A DNA stretch of 64,000 nucleotides from Curtobacterium sp. MCSS17_015 (GCF_003234265.2 NZ_CP126256.1:3100001-3164000); one strand, 5' to 3'; positions 1-8,973 are shown, counted from the stretch's first letter. Translations and numbers: made by a program. The notes: generated by a model not told the origin, from the sequence alone.

Positions 1-409
1 GCTTCGAGTTGTCGACCGCGTACCGGTAGGAGCCACCACTCGGAGTGCCGTCGCGCCCGGGAACGTTCACCCAACGGTCTTCGGGCCGGTACCCGAAGGC
101 CGGATTGCCGCCGGGGCCGTCGGAGAACTTGCTCCCGCTGTCCCTGCTGAACGGAGCGGCCTCCTCGCCGTGGGTCCCGTACGAGTTGTCCGCATTGAGA
201 CGGGCCTGGTAGTCCGCGATGCCCGCGTAGGCCGCGGCCGCGGCACGCGCCCAGTCCCGGTCGTTCGTGGTGAGTCGCGCTCCGCTCGACGAGACCGCTA
301 CGAGCGTCGCGACGAGCATCATGACCACCATGCCCACGCCGACGACCGCGACGAGTGCGACGCCGCGCTCGTCGTCGCGAGCACGCAGCGTATGGAGGAT
401 CCGGATCAC
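1..409 (-). CDS. PilX-like minor pilin, 3' end outside window
   Basis: Last visible gene of the pilus operon; its C-terminus lies beyond the left edge. I chose the GTG start at 409 because a GGAG lies 7 nt upstream and the previous stop is 13 nt away. The protein has a short charged N-terminus (ILHTLRARDDERG), then one hydrophobic helix at about residues 17-40 (VALVAVVGVGMVVMML), then a soluble part rich in Ala, Gly and Asp. The layout resembles the N-terminal PilX family, which are type IV pilus minor pilins or assembly proteins. It lacks the Glu at +5 of a classical prepilin signal, as PilX-like proteins often do. Function is inferred mainly from position after two prepilin genes. Confidence 0.7.
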   Translation of the reverse strand, partial: MIRILHTLRARDDERGVALVAVVGVGMVVMMLVATLVAVSSSGARLTTNDRDWARAAAAAYAGIADYQARLNADNSYGTHGEEAAPFSRDSGSKFSDGPGGNPAFGYRPEDRWVNVPGRDGTPSGGSYRYAVDNSK

Positions 410-422
410 GATGAGGCTCCGA

Positions 423-1112
423 TCAGAGGTTCGCGAGGCTGACGCTGTTCGTCAACGTCGTTGCGCGGCGGTCGGACAGGTCCGTTCCCGCGGTGATGGT
501 GATCGCAACGCGACGGACGTTGGTCAGGTCGGTTGCACTGAGGGGGGCGTCGATCGAACCGAGCATGGTGCCTGCGGCGTTGGTGAACGTGAAGGCACGC
601 GTGGACACGACCGACGTCGCCAACGTGCGGGTCGACATCGGCGTCGCACTCAGGGACGGCGTCGACGCCAGGGGGAAGGTGTAGTAATCACTCGCACCCA
701 CCTGGGTGCCCGCCCACTTCGTCTCGATGATCGATCGTCGGACCGGATCGAGCGTGAGCTGCACCAGCACGGGCCGCGACGCCGTCGAGGCCGTGTTGAC
801 GTAGGAGAAGAAGCGGACGCTGGTCGCACTCGCGTACTGGAAGGCGTACTGCGGTTCGTCACCCGTCGACACCGCGTTGTTCGTCGCCGATCGCAGGATC
901 CGGGTCATCTCGTTCATCGCTGCTGCTGCCGTACGCGTGTTGTCGTTGACCGCTCGAGCCGTCACCGACGCGCGTTGCGCCGACACGAGGAAGGACCCTG
1001 CGACCGTCAGGATGAGGATGCTGAGGGTCATCGCCACGATGAGTTCGACGAGACTGATGCCGCGCTCCTCGACGAGCACCCGTCGACGCAGCTCTCTCCA
1101 CCGCCGCGTCAC
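423..1112 (-). CDS. Type IV minor prepilin, PilW/PilJ-like
   Basis: 229-residue protein with a type III (prepilin) signal: a basic leader ending in EERG, cleavage after Gly18, Glu at position +5, and the hydrophobic segment ISLVELIVAMTLSILIL. After processing by a prepilin peptidase it would join the pilus or its tip complex. The C-terminal 170 residues are Ser/Thr/Ala-rich and predicted beta-rich. The GTG start overlaps the stop of the upstream prepilin by 4 nt (GTGA), so the two genes are translationally coupled. A much longer open frame runs upstream in the same frame, but it is a shadow of the preceding gene. No prepilin peptidase gene is visible in the window. Confidence 0.8.
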   Translation of the reverse strand: MTRRWRELRRRVLVEERGISLVELIVAMTLSILILTVAGSFLVSAQRASVTARAVNDNTRTAAAAMNEMTRILRSATNNAVSTGDEPQYAFQYASATSVRFFSYVNTASTASRPVLVQLTLDPVRRSIIETKWAGTQVGASDYYTFPLASTPSLSATPMSTRTLATSVVSTRAFTFTNAAGTMLGSIDAPLSATDLTNVRRVAITITAGTDLSDRRATTLTNSVSLANL

Positions 1113-2470
1113 GGCGCGCCCTTCGTCCGGGGATCGAAGAGCACCGTGCTTCCGGAGACCGTCACGTTGACGTTCGTCGCGCCGACGGAAGCGGCGAAGA
1201 CGGGAGTGTTCGGCCCGAGCGCTGCCGCAGACGTCCCTTCCTTGAACTGGAAGGTCCCGTACGGCAGGGCGATGGTCGTCGCGGTCTTCGAATTCAGCCC
1301 GGTGAAGGTGTAGGTGGTTGCCGGTCGGGTCGTGCACCCGGGGTCGTTCGCGGCACTCGGCCCGGGAGTCGGAGTCGCGACCAGGACGGTGTCGGAACCC
1401 ACGAGCTTCACGTCGATCAGGCCCATCGGGATCTTGGCCGTGCTCGAGTCGCCCGCGACTCCGCCGACCCCGGTGGGGACACTGGCCGCGTCCACCATGA
1501 GGTTCGACGTCGTGGGGATCGACCACGCCAAGGGGTTGACGTTGGCGCACGTCGTCTTGTCGTACTTGCCCGCGTAGACGTCGTACCCGTAGGGGAACAC
1601 CCTCGTCTGCGAGGACGTCACCGTCGTCACCGTCTGACCGCGGACGAAGGACGCGGACAGACCGCTCGGCAGTTTCGGGTTGCTCCCGGCCCTGGCGTTC
1701 GCCGCGTACTGCAGCGTCACCGATGCCGGCTGGTCGAGCAGGAACGACTGGCTGGCCACGCTGCCGGCGACGGTGGCAACCTGCTTCGAGGCGGTGGAAG
1801 CGAAGTCCTCGTCGGTGTTCCCGCTCTTCGAGACCGAGACCTCGTAGGTCCCCGGCTTCACGTCGACGGCGTAGGAGCACCCGTTCGCGTCGGTCGGAGC
1901 CGGTTGCGCGGGCGGGAGCGCAGCACCGCCTCCCACCGGCCTGACGGCGACCGTCGCACCGGTGTTGGGCGCACCGTTCGCCGTCGACACCGCGATGACG
2001 ATCGTCGAACTCGTGTTGCTCGCGACCGATGTCGGTGGCGCGACCAGCGTGTCGATGTCGACGGACCGCTGCTTGCTCGACGTTCCGTTCGACCATGCAA
2101 CCTCGACGTTGACGCGCTTGTAGGCGAGGACACCGTCTCCCGCTCCGCATGCGTTGTCGGAGCCTGTGGACGTGATCCAGTTCACCGATCGGGTGACGGT
2201 GTACTGCTGCCCACCGACCTGCGCCGGACTCGACGAGTTGGTCACGGTGAAGACGTCCTTGACGCTCCGCACGCGGTCGATCTCCTGCGTGGCGAGGTTC
2301 AGCGCAGCCTCGCGCGAGCGGTTGTCCTGCGTCAGGTAGATGCTCGAGACGATGCCCGCGGCGACCCCTGCTGCGATCATCGCGAACACGGTCATCGCGA
2401 CCATCACCTCGATGATGGTGAAGCCGTCTTCTTCGGTGTGCCGTGCGCGGAGGCGCTCTACGAGACGCAC
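1109..2470 (-). CDS. Large minor prepilin with Ig/CnaB-like domain
   Basis: 453 residues, about three times the length of a usual minor pilin. The N-terminus carries a clear prepilin signal: cleavage after Gly16, then FTIIEVMVAMTVF with Glu at +5. About residues 30-150 look like a PilV-type pilin head. A stretch at about 160-250 (TGATVAVRPVG, then KPGTYEVSVSKSG) resembles a carboxypeptidase-regulatory or CnaB-like beta sandwich, and further Ser/Thr-rich beta sequence follows. I infer a tip or adhesive pilin. The GTG start has GAGAGGAA 4 nt upstream. A hairpin separates the gene from pilA, so its expression is probably lower than that of the major pilin. Confidence 0.8.
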   Translation of the reverse strand: MRLVERLRARHTEEDGFTIIEVMVAMTVFAMIAAGVAAGIVSSIYLTQDNRSREAALNLATQEIDRVRSVKDVFTVTNSSSPAQVGGQQYTVTRSVNWITSTGSDNACGAGDGVLAYKRVNVEVAWSNGTSSKQRSVDIDTLVAPPTSVASNTSSTIVIAVSTANGAPNTGATVAVRPVGGGAALPPAQPAPTDANGCSYAVDVKPGTYEVSVSKSGNTDEDFASTASKQVATVAGSVASQSFLLDQPASVTLQYAANARAGSNPKLPSGLSASFVRGQTVTTVTSSQTRVFPYGYDVYAGKYDKTTCANVNPLAWSIPTTSNLMVDAASVPTGVGGVAGDSSTAKIPMGLIDVKLVGSDTVLVATPTPGPSAANDPGCTTRPATTYTFTGLNSKTATTIALPYGTFQFKEGTSAAALGPNTPVFAASVGATNVNVTVSGSTVLFDPRTKGAP

Positions 2471-2506
2471 GACGTTCCTCTCGACTTCGGGGTGCGATGA
2501 CGGACA

Positions 2507-2538
2507 GGAGCGGGCCGCGCTTCCGCGCGACCCGCTCC
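2507..2538 (-). terminator. Hairpin after major prepilin, attenuator or partial terminator
   Basis: A 14-bp stem with one mismatch (arms 2507-2520 and 2525-2538, loop TTCC) starts 10 nt after the pilA stop codon. There is no U-tract. The following prepilin genes have no evident separate promoter, so it probably acts as a partial terminator or 3' mRNA stabiliser. Either would raise pilA above the minor pilins. Confidence 0.6.
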
Positions 2539-2548
2539 CGGAGGAGGA

Positions 2549-2983
2549 TCAGGCGCTGCAGGCGCTCGACTTGACGCCGCTGTCCTGGGTGACGCTGAAG
2601 ACGTTGCCCGCGTTGCTCTTGACCTCGATGCAGAACTTGCCGTCGGCTGCGTTCGCTCCGCTCTTGAGGGCAGGAGCGACGCCGGTGGACGAGTAGGTCG
2701 ACGCCGTGTAGCCGTCGTTGCCGAGATTGGTCAGGTCAGCCGGGTTCTTCTGGTTCTGCGTGAACGATGAGATGACCGCAGTCTTCGCGTTGGTGAGGTC
2801 CGACTTCGCGGCGGAGTCCTTCGCGTTGTTCTGCACGCCGATGTACACCGGGATCGCGATCGCGGCGAGGATGCCGATGATGATGACGACCACCAGGAGC
2901 TCGATGAGGGTGAAGCCTTTTTCCTTGTCCTGGAGGAGACCCTTGCGGCGAGCGTCGAGCTTGCCCATGAGAGCGAAGTGCAT
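2549..2983 (-). CDS. pilA: Major type IV prepilin (PilA-like)
   Basis: 144-residue prepilin. The leader has several Lys/Arg residues and cleavage is expected after Gly23, giving the classic mature N-terminus FTLIELLVVVIIIGILAAIA with Glu at +5. Two Cys in the C-terminal third (GKFCIEV and SSACSA) could form the disulfide loop of a pilin head. I chose the ATG at 2983, which has GGAA 7 nt upstream; an in-frame ATG at 2968 has no ribosome binding site. The gene is flanked by hairpins on both sides, which fits its role as the abundant structural subunit polymerised by PilB and PilC and depolymerised by PilT. Confidence 0.92.
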   Translation of the reverse strand: MHFALMGKLDARRKGLLQDKEKGFTLIELLVVVIIIGILAAIAIPVYIGVQNNAKDSAAKSDLTNAKTAVISSFTQNQKNPADLTNLGNDGYTASTYSSTGVAPALKSGANAADGKFCIEVKSNAGNVFSVTQDSGVKSSACSA

Positions 2984-3108
2984 TGTGGTTTCCGTTCTGG
3001 GGAATGCAATGGGGGATGATGCCGGGGACTGCTCCGCCGCGATGTCAAAGCTAATCGGGGCTCGCACGCCGCATAATCCCGAGAACGGGGGGCAGATGCG
3101 AACGAAAT

Positions 3109-3158
3109 ACCCCCACTACCGGGGGTGCGGCGGAATCGTTCTACCCCCGTGGAGGGGG
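3109..3158 (-). other. Two short G/C hairpins between pilC and pilA
   Basis: Within the 184-bp gap between pilC and pilA there are two C5-6/G5-6 inverted repeats: 3109-3126 (loop ACTACC) and 3144-3158 (loop GTGGA). They could attenuate or process the pilBTC message and protect a pilA transcript. A TTGACA hexamer lies at 3048-3043 on the minus strand, but I see no convincing -10 at the right distance. Confidence 0.4.
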
Positions 3159-3167
3159 CAGCCACTA

Positions 3168-4391
3168 CTACTTGATCAGGCTCGTGATCTGGAAGATCGG
3201 GAGATAGAGCGCCACGATCATCCCGCCGACCACGACGCCGAGGAAGGCGATGAGCAACGGCTCGATCAGGGACGTCAATGCTTCCGTGGTGGCTTCCACT
3301 TCATTGTCGTAGAACACCGAGATCTTCTCCAGCATTGTCTCGAGTGACCCGGCGTCCTCTCCGACGGAGACCATCTGCGAAACCATGGAGGGGAACACCG
3401 ACTCCTTCGTCAACGGGCCGGCGATCGTGTCTCCCTTTCGCACTGCTTCAGCAACGCGGTCCACTGCGGACTCGATGACGGAATTCCCTGCGACCTGGCC
3501 GGCGATCTGCAGCGCCTGGAGAATGGGAACTCCGGCGGCGATCATGTTCGAGAGATTGCGTGAGAAACGAGCGATGACGATCTTGCGCGTCAATGCACCG
3601 AACACCGGCAGGCGGAGTTTCATCGGATCGATCACCGATCGGACCTTGGCCGAATTCTTGTTCGCCCGCCACCACAGCCAGGCCACGATCACCAACGGGA
3701 TGAGAACCGGCAGGACGAACCGCATCGCGTGAGACGCGTAGACCAGCACCATCGTCGGCAACGGAAGCGTGCCTCCGAGGCTCGAGAACATGTCCTGGAA
3801 GATCGGCACGATGAAGATCAGCATGATCGCCACCGCGGCGAGCGACATGATGAGCACGACGACCGGATAGGTCATGGCGGACTTGATCGTGGTCCGGAGC
3901 TTGTGCTCCTTCTCGAAGTTCGTCGCGATCGAGTCCATCGCCTGGTCGAGGAACCCGCCGGTCTCCCCCGCCCGGATCATGTTGATCATGATCGGCGGGA
4001 AGTCGACGGGGTACTTCCCCACGGCGTCCGAGAACGACACCCCCTGCTCGACCTCGTCGCGCACCTTGCCGAGGATGCCCTTGAGCTTTTTGCTCTCGGT
4101 CTGGTCGGCCAGGATCGTCAACGCGCGGAGCAGTGACAGCCCCGACGACAGCATCGTCGACGCCTGCCGGGACATGATCGCGAGGTCCTTGAGCCCGACG
4201 CCCTTCTCGAAGCCGGGGATCTTGATCTCGGTCTGCAGGCCGGTGCCGGCCTTGGCCTCGGTGATCGCGATCGGCGAGACACCCATCCCCCGGAGCCGCT
4301 GGACGACGGCACCCTCGGAGGCGGCGTCGAGCCGACCCTTGACCAGCTTGCCGGAGCCGTCGCGGCCGCGGTAGTCGAACGCGAGGGACAT
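3168..4391 (-). CDS. pilC: Type IV pilus inner-membrane platform PilC
   Basis: 407-residue type II secretion F (GspF/PilC) protein, full length for the family. The N-terminal soluble part (FDYRGRDGSGKLVKGRL) is followed by two repeated T2SSF domains, each with hydrophobic segments (for example SAMTYPVVVLIMSLAAVAIM and the C-terminal LLIAFLGVVVGGMIVALYLP). It forms the membrane platform on which the PilB and PilT motors act. The ATG overlaps the pilT stop by one base (TGATG), so translation is coupled. Confidence 0.93.
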   Translation of the reverse strand: MSLAFDYRGRDGSGKLVKGRLDAASEGAVVQRLRGMGVSPIAITEAKAGTGLQTEIKIPGFEKGVGLKDLAIMSRQASTMLSSGLSLLRALTILADQTESKKLKGILGKVRDEVEQGVSFSDAVGKYPVDFPPIMINMIRAGETGGFLDQAMDSIATNFEKEHKLRTTIKSAMTYPVVVLIMSLAAVAIMLIFIVPIFQDMFSSLGGTLPLPTMVLVYASHAMRFVLPVLIPLVIVAWLWWRANKNSAKVRSVIDPMKLRLPVFGALTRKIVIARFSRNLSNMIAAGVPILQALQIAGQVAGNSVIESAVDRVAEAVRKGDTIAGPLTKESVFPSMVSQMVSVGEDAGSLETMLEKISVFYDNEVEATTEALTSLIEPLLIAFLGVVVGGMIVALYLPIFQITSLIK

Positions 4392-6013
4392 CAGTAGCCT
4401 CCGGAGAACTTGTCGCCGAAGTCGATCCCGCTGGCGGCGATGGCGTCAGCGGAGGCGTCCGACGGTGACTCGACGCGCTGCACGAGCCGGTCGAAGCCCT
4501 CCAGGTCGTGGACCTTCTCGAGCGCCGCCTTGCGGGTGATGGTGCCCACGTTGACCAGTTCGGCCAGGTCCTGGTCCATGGTGTGCATGCCCGCGTCCCG
4601 CCCCGCCTGCATTGCCGAGGTGATCTGGTAGGTCTTGCCCTCGCGGATGAGGTTGCCGATGGCGGGGGTGGTCTTCATGATCTCGGTCGACACGATGCGG
4701 CCGGTGCCGTTCGCCTTCGGGACGAGGGTCTGACAGACGACGCCCTCGAGGGTCGCGGCGAGCTGCGTACGGATCTGCCCCTGCTGGTGCGGCGGGAAGA
4801 CGTCGATGACGCGGTCGATCGTGCCGGGGGCGCTCTGCGTGTGCAGCGTGGCGAAGACGAGGTGGCCGGTCTCGGCGGCGGTCAGCGCGACCGAGATCGT
4901 CTCGAGGTCGCGGAGCTCGCCGATGAGGATGACGTCCGGGTCCTGGCGGAGGACGTGCTTCAGGGCGCGGGCGAACGAGTGCGTGTCCGCCCCGACCTCA
5001 CGCTGGTTGATGATCGCCTTCTTGTGCTCGTGCATGAACTCGATCGGGTCCTCGACCGTGACGATGTGGTCGGCACGGGTCTCGTTGACGAGGTCGATGA
5101 GCGCGGCGAGCGTCGTGGACTTGCCGGAGCCGGTCGGGCCGGTGACGAGGACGAGTCCGCGGGACAGCTTGGCGAACTCGCCGACGTGCTCGGGGATGCC
5201 GAGCTGCTTGAGCGTCTTGATCTTGGTGGGGATGATGCGGAAGGCCGCACCCCAGTTGCCGCGCTGCTGGTAGTAGTTCACGCGGAAGCGGTACTCCGGC
5301 GACAGCGAGTACGCGAAGTCGAGTTCCTGTTCCTGGTCGAACTGCGCCGCCTGGTCGCCGGACAGCAGTGTCTTGAGCGCCGCGATGACCTTGTTGCGGG
5401 CCCACGGGCCTCCCGGCACGGCGGGTCGGAGCGACCCGTCGACCCGCACGGTCGGCGGTGCGTCCGCGGTCACGTGCAGGTCCGATGCACCCTGGTACAC
5501 GACCTGCGCGAGTGCGGTGATCAGGTCGGAGTCGGCGACCTCGCGCGCGTGCCGCGTGAAGTTGATCTCGGGGCTGCCGCTGGGCGCCACCATCGCGACC
5601 GGCGTGCGGGCGGCGACGGTCTGGAGGTTCGTGGTGACGGCGGCGGGCGCCACCGGCAACCGCTCGGTGGCCTGGTACGAGTCGTACCCGTAGCTCGCCG
5701 TCGACGGCGGGACGGCGGCTGGCGGCGTCGCCGGCACGGCCTGCGGCTGGGCCACCGGCACCGCGACGGGCTGCCCGACCGGCGCGGACCACGCGGCCAG
5801 GTCGTCGCCGAGGTCGTAGACGGGCGCGGACGACACGGGCGCGGGGTGCGCCGCGGCCGGCGGGTACGAGGTCGGCGGCTGCTGTCCGGCCTGTGCGAGG
5901 CGTGCGGCACGCCGTCCGCCGAGCTCGGTGCCGGGCACGCCGGGCGTTCCGGGGTGCCAGCCGGCCACGGGCTCATCGCTCGCGGGCGTCACGTCGTAGA
6001 CGGAGTCGGTCAT
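4391..6013 (-). CDS. pilT: Pilus retraction ATPase PilT with long N-terminal extension
   Basis: 540-residue secretion ATPase. The start at 6013 has GGAGG 8 nt upstream. The PilT core occupies about residues 155-540: Walker A GPTGSGKSTT near 290, Asp box VTVEDPIE, Walker B ILIGELRD, His box TLHT and the retraction-type motif AIGNLIREGKTYQI near 455. This last motif separates PilT from PilB. PilT drives pilus disassembly and twitching. It is unusual in having about 150 residues of Pro/Ala/Gln-rich low-complexity sequence before the core, whereas common PilT proteins are about 350 residues long. The gene starts 17 nt after pilB. Confidence 0.93.
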   Translation of the reverse strand: MTDSVYDVTPASDEPVAGWHPGTPGVPGTELGGRRAARLAQAGQQPPTSYPPAAAHPAPVSSAPVYDLGDDLAAWSAPVGQPVAVPVAQPQAVPATPPAAVPPSTASYGYDSYQATERLPVAPAAVTTNLQTVAARTPVAMVAPSGSPEINFTRHAREVADSDLITALAQVVYQGASDLHVTADAPPTVRVDGSLRPAVPGGPWARNKVIAALKTLLSGDQAAQFDQEQELDFAYSLSPEYRFRVNYYQQRGNWGAAFRIIPTKIKTLKQLGIPEHVGEFAKLSRGLVLVTGPTGSGKSTTLAALIDLVNETRADHIVTVEDPIEFMHEHKKAIINQREVGADTHSFARALKHVLRQDPDVILIGELRDLETISVALTAAETGHLVFATLHTQSAPGTIDRVIDVFPPHQQGQIRTQLAATLEGVVCQTLVPKANGTGRIVSTEIMKTTPAIGNLIREGKTYQITSAMQAGRDAGMHTMDQDLAELVNVGTITRKAALEKVHDLEGFDRLVQRVESPSDASADAIAASGIDFGDKFSGGY

Positions 6014-6030
6014 CTGGTCGTCCTCCAGGG

Positions 6031-7701
6031 CTACGCGACCACGCGCAGGATCTCGTCGACGCTCGTGAGACCGAGCTTGACCTTCTCCCACCCGTCCATC
6101 CGGAGGGTGAGCATGCCCTGCTGCTGGGCGACGCGGCTGATCTCGGCGCTCGAGGCACGGGCGACGGCGAGTCGCTCGATCTCCTCGGTGACCGTCATCA
6201 CCTCGTGCAGGGCGATGCGCCCGCGGTACCCGGTGTTCGAGCAGACGGAGCAGCCGAGCGGGGCGAAGAACTCCGGCATCACCGCGTCAGGTGCGTCGAG
6301 GAACCCGAGGGCGTGCAGCTGCTCGGCCTCGTACACGGCGGGCACCTTGCAGCGATCGCAGAGCTTGCGTGCGAGTCGCTGGGCGACGACGCAGTCGAGC
6401 GCCGACCCGACGAGGAACGGCTCGATGTCCATCTCGGTGAGGCGGGTGACGGCCGAGGGGGCGTCGTTGGTGTGCAGGGTGGAGAGCACGAGGTGACCCG
6501 TGAGTGACGCCTCGATCGCGATCTGGGCGGTCTCGTGGTCGCGGATCTCACCGAGCAGCACGACGTCGGGGTCCGAGCGGAGGATGCTCCGCAGGGCGGA
6601 CGCGAACGTCAGGCCGGCCTTCGGGTTCACCTGGACCTGGTTGACGCCGGCCATCCGGTACTCGACCGGGTCCTCGACCGTGATGACGTTGATCTCCGGC
6701 TTCGCCACGGCGTTGAGCGTCGTGTACAGCGTCGTCGACTTGCCGGAACCGGTCGGGCCGGTGACGAGGATCATGCCGTACGGCTTCGAGTAGGACTTCT
6801 GGTAGGCCGCGGCGTTGCGGTCGAGCAGGTTGAGGTCCTTGAGGGTCAGCGACGTGTTCGTGTTGTCGAGGATCCGCATGACGACCTTCTCGCCCCACAC
6901 GGTCGGCAGCGTGGCGACGCGGAGGTCGATCTGCCGTCCACCGTGGCGGACGGACATGCGGCCGTCCTGCGGCTTCCGTCGCTCGGCGATGTCGATGTCG
7001 CTCATGATCTTGAGCCGGCTGATGACGCCGTTCTGGATGTTCTTCGGCGCCGGGGACATCTCGTGCAGCACGCCGTCGATGCGGTAGCGGACGCGGACCT
7101 CGTGCTCGCCCGGCTCGATGTGGATGTCGGACGCGTGGTCCTGGATCGCCTGCGAGACGAGCAGGTTGACGAAGCGGACGATCGGTACGTCGTCGAGCGC
7201 CCCGTCGCCGATGTCGACCTGCTGCTCGGTGGTGCGCCCGGCTTCTTCCTCGAGCGAGGACGTGAGGTCGTTCAGCTCGTCATCGGCGCGCAGGTAGCGG
7301 TCGAAGGCGGCGAGCAGGTCGCGCTCGTCGACCTGCAGCGGCTTGATGGGTCGGCCGGAGGCGGCACGGGCGTCGTCGATCGCCAGGACGTTGGCGGGGT
7401 TCACCATCGCGAGCACGAGGGTCTCCCCCTCGAACCCGATGCCGAGCACCGAGTGCCGTCGACAGAGCGGAGCGGGCAGCACCGAGACCGCGGTGCCGTC
7501 GACCGGGTAGTCGGTCAGCGGGACCGTCTTGGAGTTGTGCGAGGCGGCACGGGCGGTGATGTACTGCGCCTCGCTCACGACGCCCTGCTCGACGAGGGAA
7601 CGGATCGCTTGCTCGTCGACGTCCTCGTGGCCGGTCATCGCGTCGAGGTACTCGATCGGGAGGGCGCCGTTGAGGATGAGGATCTCGGACAGGGTTGCCA
7701 T
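6031..7701 (-). CDS. pilB: Pilus extension ATPase PilB
   Basis: 556-residue GspE/PilB ATPase and first gene of the operon. The ATG at 7701 has a near-perfect AAGGAGGT 9 nt upstream. An N-terminal MshEN-type domain comes first, then Walker A GPTGSGKSTT near residue 314, Asp box ITVEDPVEY, Walker B VLLGEIRD and the His box STLHTNDAPSA. A tetracysteine zinc site follows (CDRCK near 448 and CSVC near 484), which is typical of PilB and absent from PilT. It powers pilin polymerisation through PilC. The pilM/N/O and pilD partners are not in the window and may lie past the left edge. Confidence 0.93.
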   Translation of the reverse strand: MATLSEILILNGALPIEYLDAMTGHEDVDEQAIRSLVEQGVVSEAQYITARAASHNSKTVPLTDYPVDGTAVSVLPAPLCRRHSVLGIGFEGETLVLAMVNPANVLAIDDARAASGRPIKPLQVDERDLLAAFDRYLRADDELNDLTSSLEEEAGRTTEQQVDIGDGALDDVPIVRFVNLLVSQAIQDHASDIHIEPGEHEVRVRYRIDGVLHEMSPAPKNIQNGVISRLKIMSDIDIAERRKPQDGRMSVRHGGRQIDLRVATLPTVWGEKVVMRILDNTNTSLTLKDLNLLDRNAAAYQKSYSKPYGMILVTGPTGSGKSTTLYTTLNAVAKPEINVITVEDPVEYRMAGVNQVQVNPKAGLTFASALRSILRSDPDVVLLGEIRDHETAQIAIEASLTGHLVLSTLHTNDAPSAVTRLTEMDIEPFLVGSALDCVVAQRLARKLCDRCKVPAVYEAEQLHALGFLDAPDAVMPEFFAPLGCSVCSNTGYRGRIALHEVMTVTEEIERLAVARASSAEISRVAQQQGMLTLRMDGWEKVKLGLTSVDEILRVVA

Positions 7702-7891
7702 GTGCCCCGTACCTCCTTGCTGCCGGGCGCGCCGAAGCCGCGTGGTTCGATGGGCGCCGCCAGGGGTACGACGCTCGACCACGGTACGTCCGGGCGCGTG
7801 TCCGGAGCAGTCCCAGAAGGAGGGGGCGGAGCATTCGTGACTGCACCCAGAACAGGGGTACCCGCGGGTATCGAGTGCGCGACGGCCGGTG
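7702..7891 (-). promoter_or_regulatory. Upstream region of the pilus operon
   Basis: This 190-bp gap must hold the pilB promoter. I see the pilB ribosome binding site and a perfect 12-bp palindrome TACCCGCGGGTA at 7859-7870, but no hexamer pair good enough to call a promoter. The palindrome lies close to the 3' end of the upstream acetyltransferase and could be a regulator site or part of a weak terminator. Confidence 0.35.
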
Positions 7892-8917
7892 CTAGAGCGC
7901 TGTGGACGTCGTGACGCTGACCGCACCCGCGACGAACCCGAGGCGCTCGTACAGCCCGACCGCCCCGCTCGGGTTCTCCGAGTCGACGTCCAGCGCGGCC
8001 GCCGAGAGTCCGGCGTCGGCGACGGCGCCGAGCGTCGCCGCGAGCACCAGGGGAGCGAGTCCGCGGCCGCGTGCGCGCCGGACGACACCGACCCAGTGCA
8101 GGTAGGCGAAGCTCCGACCACGAGCGGAGAACGCGCCTGGATCGGACTCCACCACGGTGAACGCGAGGACGTCCCCGTGTTCGTCGACGACCACGCGGGA
8201 GAGCTCGAGCCGGGTCTTCCTGGCCGTGAGGTACCCGTGCCAGTCCGGTGCGAGCATCGGCTGTGATCCCCAGTGGTCGCGGAAGGCGTCGTTCTTGGCG
8301 ATCCGCATGCGTTCGACGTCGTCGAGCGTCGCGGGGCGCAGCACCAGGCCGTCGGGCAGGGTCGGCAGGGCGTCCCGCGCCGGAGCCTGGTCGAACACGA
8401 CCTGCATGTCGACCCAGTACCGCACCGGCTCCAGGCCGAAGCGTGCGGCCAACGCGAGCGCCGACGAGCCCTGCGGCGCGGTGAGGTCGATCGCGCCCGG
8501 CAGGTCCACGTCCAGTGCAGCGAGGTGCTGCCGTCCCCGACCGGTCTGCCACGCGAGCAACCGCCGCCCGACGCCCTGTCCGCGGTACGCGGGACGCACC
8601 GACCCGGCGAGGAGCACACGGGCGGCGGTGTCCCGGCTCGGGACCGCGATGACGATGGCGTACGCGTGGACATGCCCATCAGCATCGGTGCCGACCACCG
8701 TGTCGCGGGCTGGGTCGAGTCCTGCTGTGGACAGCCGGTGGGCGAAGTCCTCTGGGGAGGGGTGCGTCTGCGGGTCGTCCACGGCGGCCGACTCCACGGC
8801 CACGTCGTGCACCGCCGGCAGGTCGGCCTCGGTGGCCGGTCGGAAGGCCAGCCCGCCGACCGCGGTCGGGAGGTCGAGGTGGGCCGGAGCCGTGACCCGT
8901 TCACGCAGCGTCGCCAT
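7892..8917 (-). CDS. Tandem-domain GNAT acetyltransferase
   Basis: 341 residues containing two GNAT folds, recognisable by two acetyl-CoA binding motifs: VRPAYRGQGVGRRLLAW in the first half and VRRARGRGLAPLVLAA in the second, the latter followed by NPSGAVGLYERLGF. The arrangement resembles mycothiol synthase (MshD) and related double-GNAT proteins of actinobacteria. I do not call it MshD, because the substrate cannot be read from sequence. I prefer the ATG at 8917 over a further upstream start at 8965, which would leave only 8 nt to the divergent VOC gene. There is no Shine-Dalgarno sequence; CATGCT lies 6 nt before the start. Confidence 0.85.
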   Translation of the reverse strand: MATLRERVTAPAHLDLPTAVGGLAFRPATEADLPAVHDVAVESAAVDDPQTHPSPEDFAHRLSTAGLDPARDTVVGTDADGHVHAYAIVIAVPSRDTAARVLLAGSVRPAYRGQGVGRRLLAWQTGRGRQHLAALDVDLPGAIDLTAPQGSSALALAARFGLEPVRYWVDMQVVFDQAPARDALPTLPDGLVLRPATLDDVERMRIAKNDAFRDHWGSQPMLAPDWHGYLTARKTRLELSRVVVDEHGDVLAFTVVESDPGAFSARGRSFAYLHWVGVVRRARGRGLAPLVLAATLGAVADAGLSAAALDVDSENPSGAVGLYERLGFVAGAVSVTTSTAL

Positions 8918-8973
8918 GCCCCCAGCATGCCGTACCCCTCGACGCGCCCGGTGCGGAGAGACCATGATGAGGC

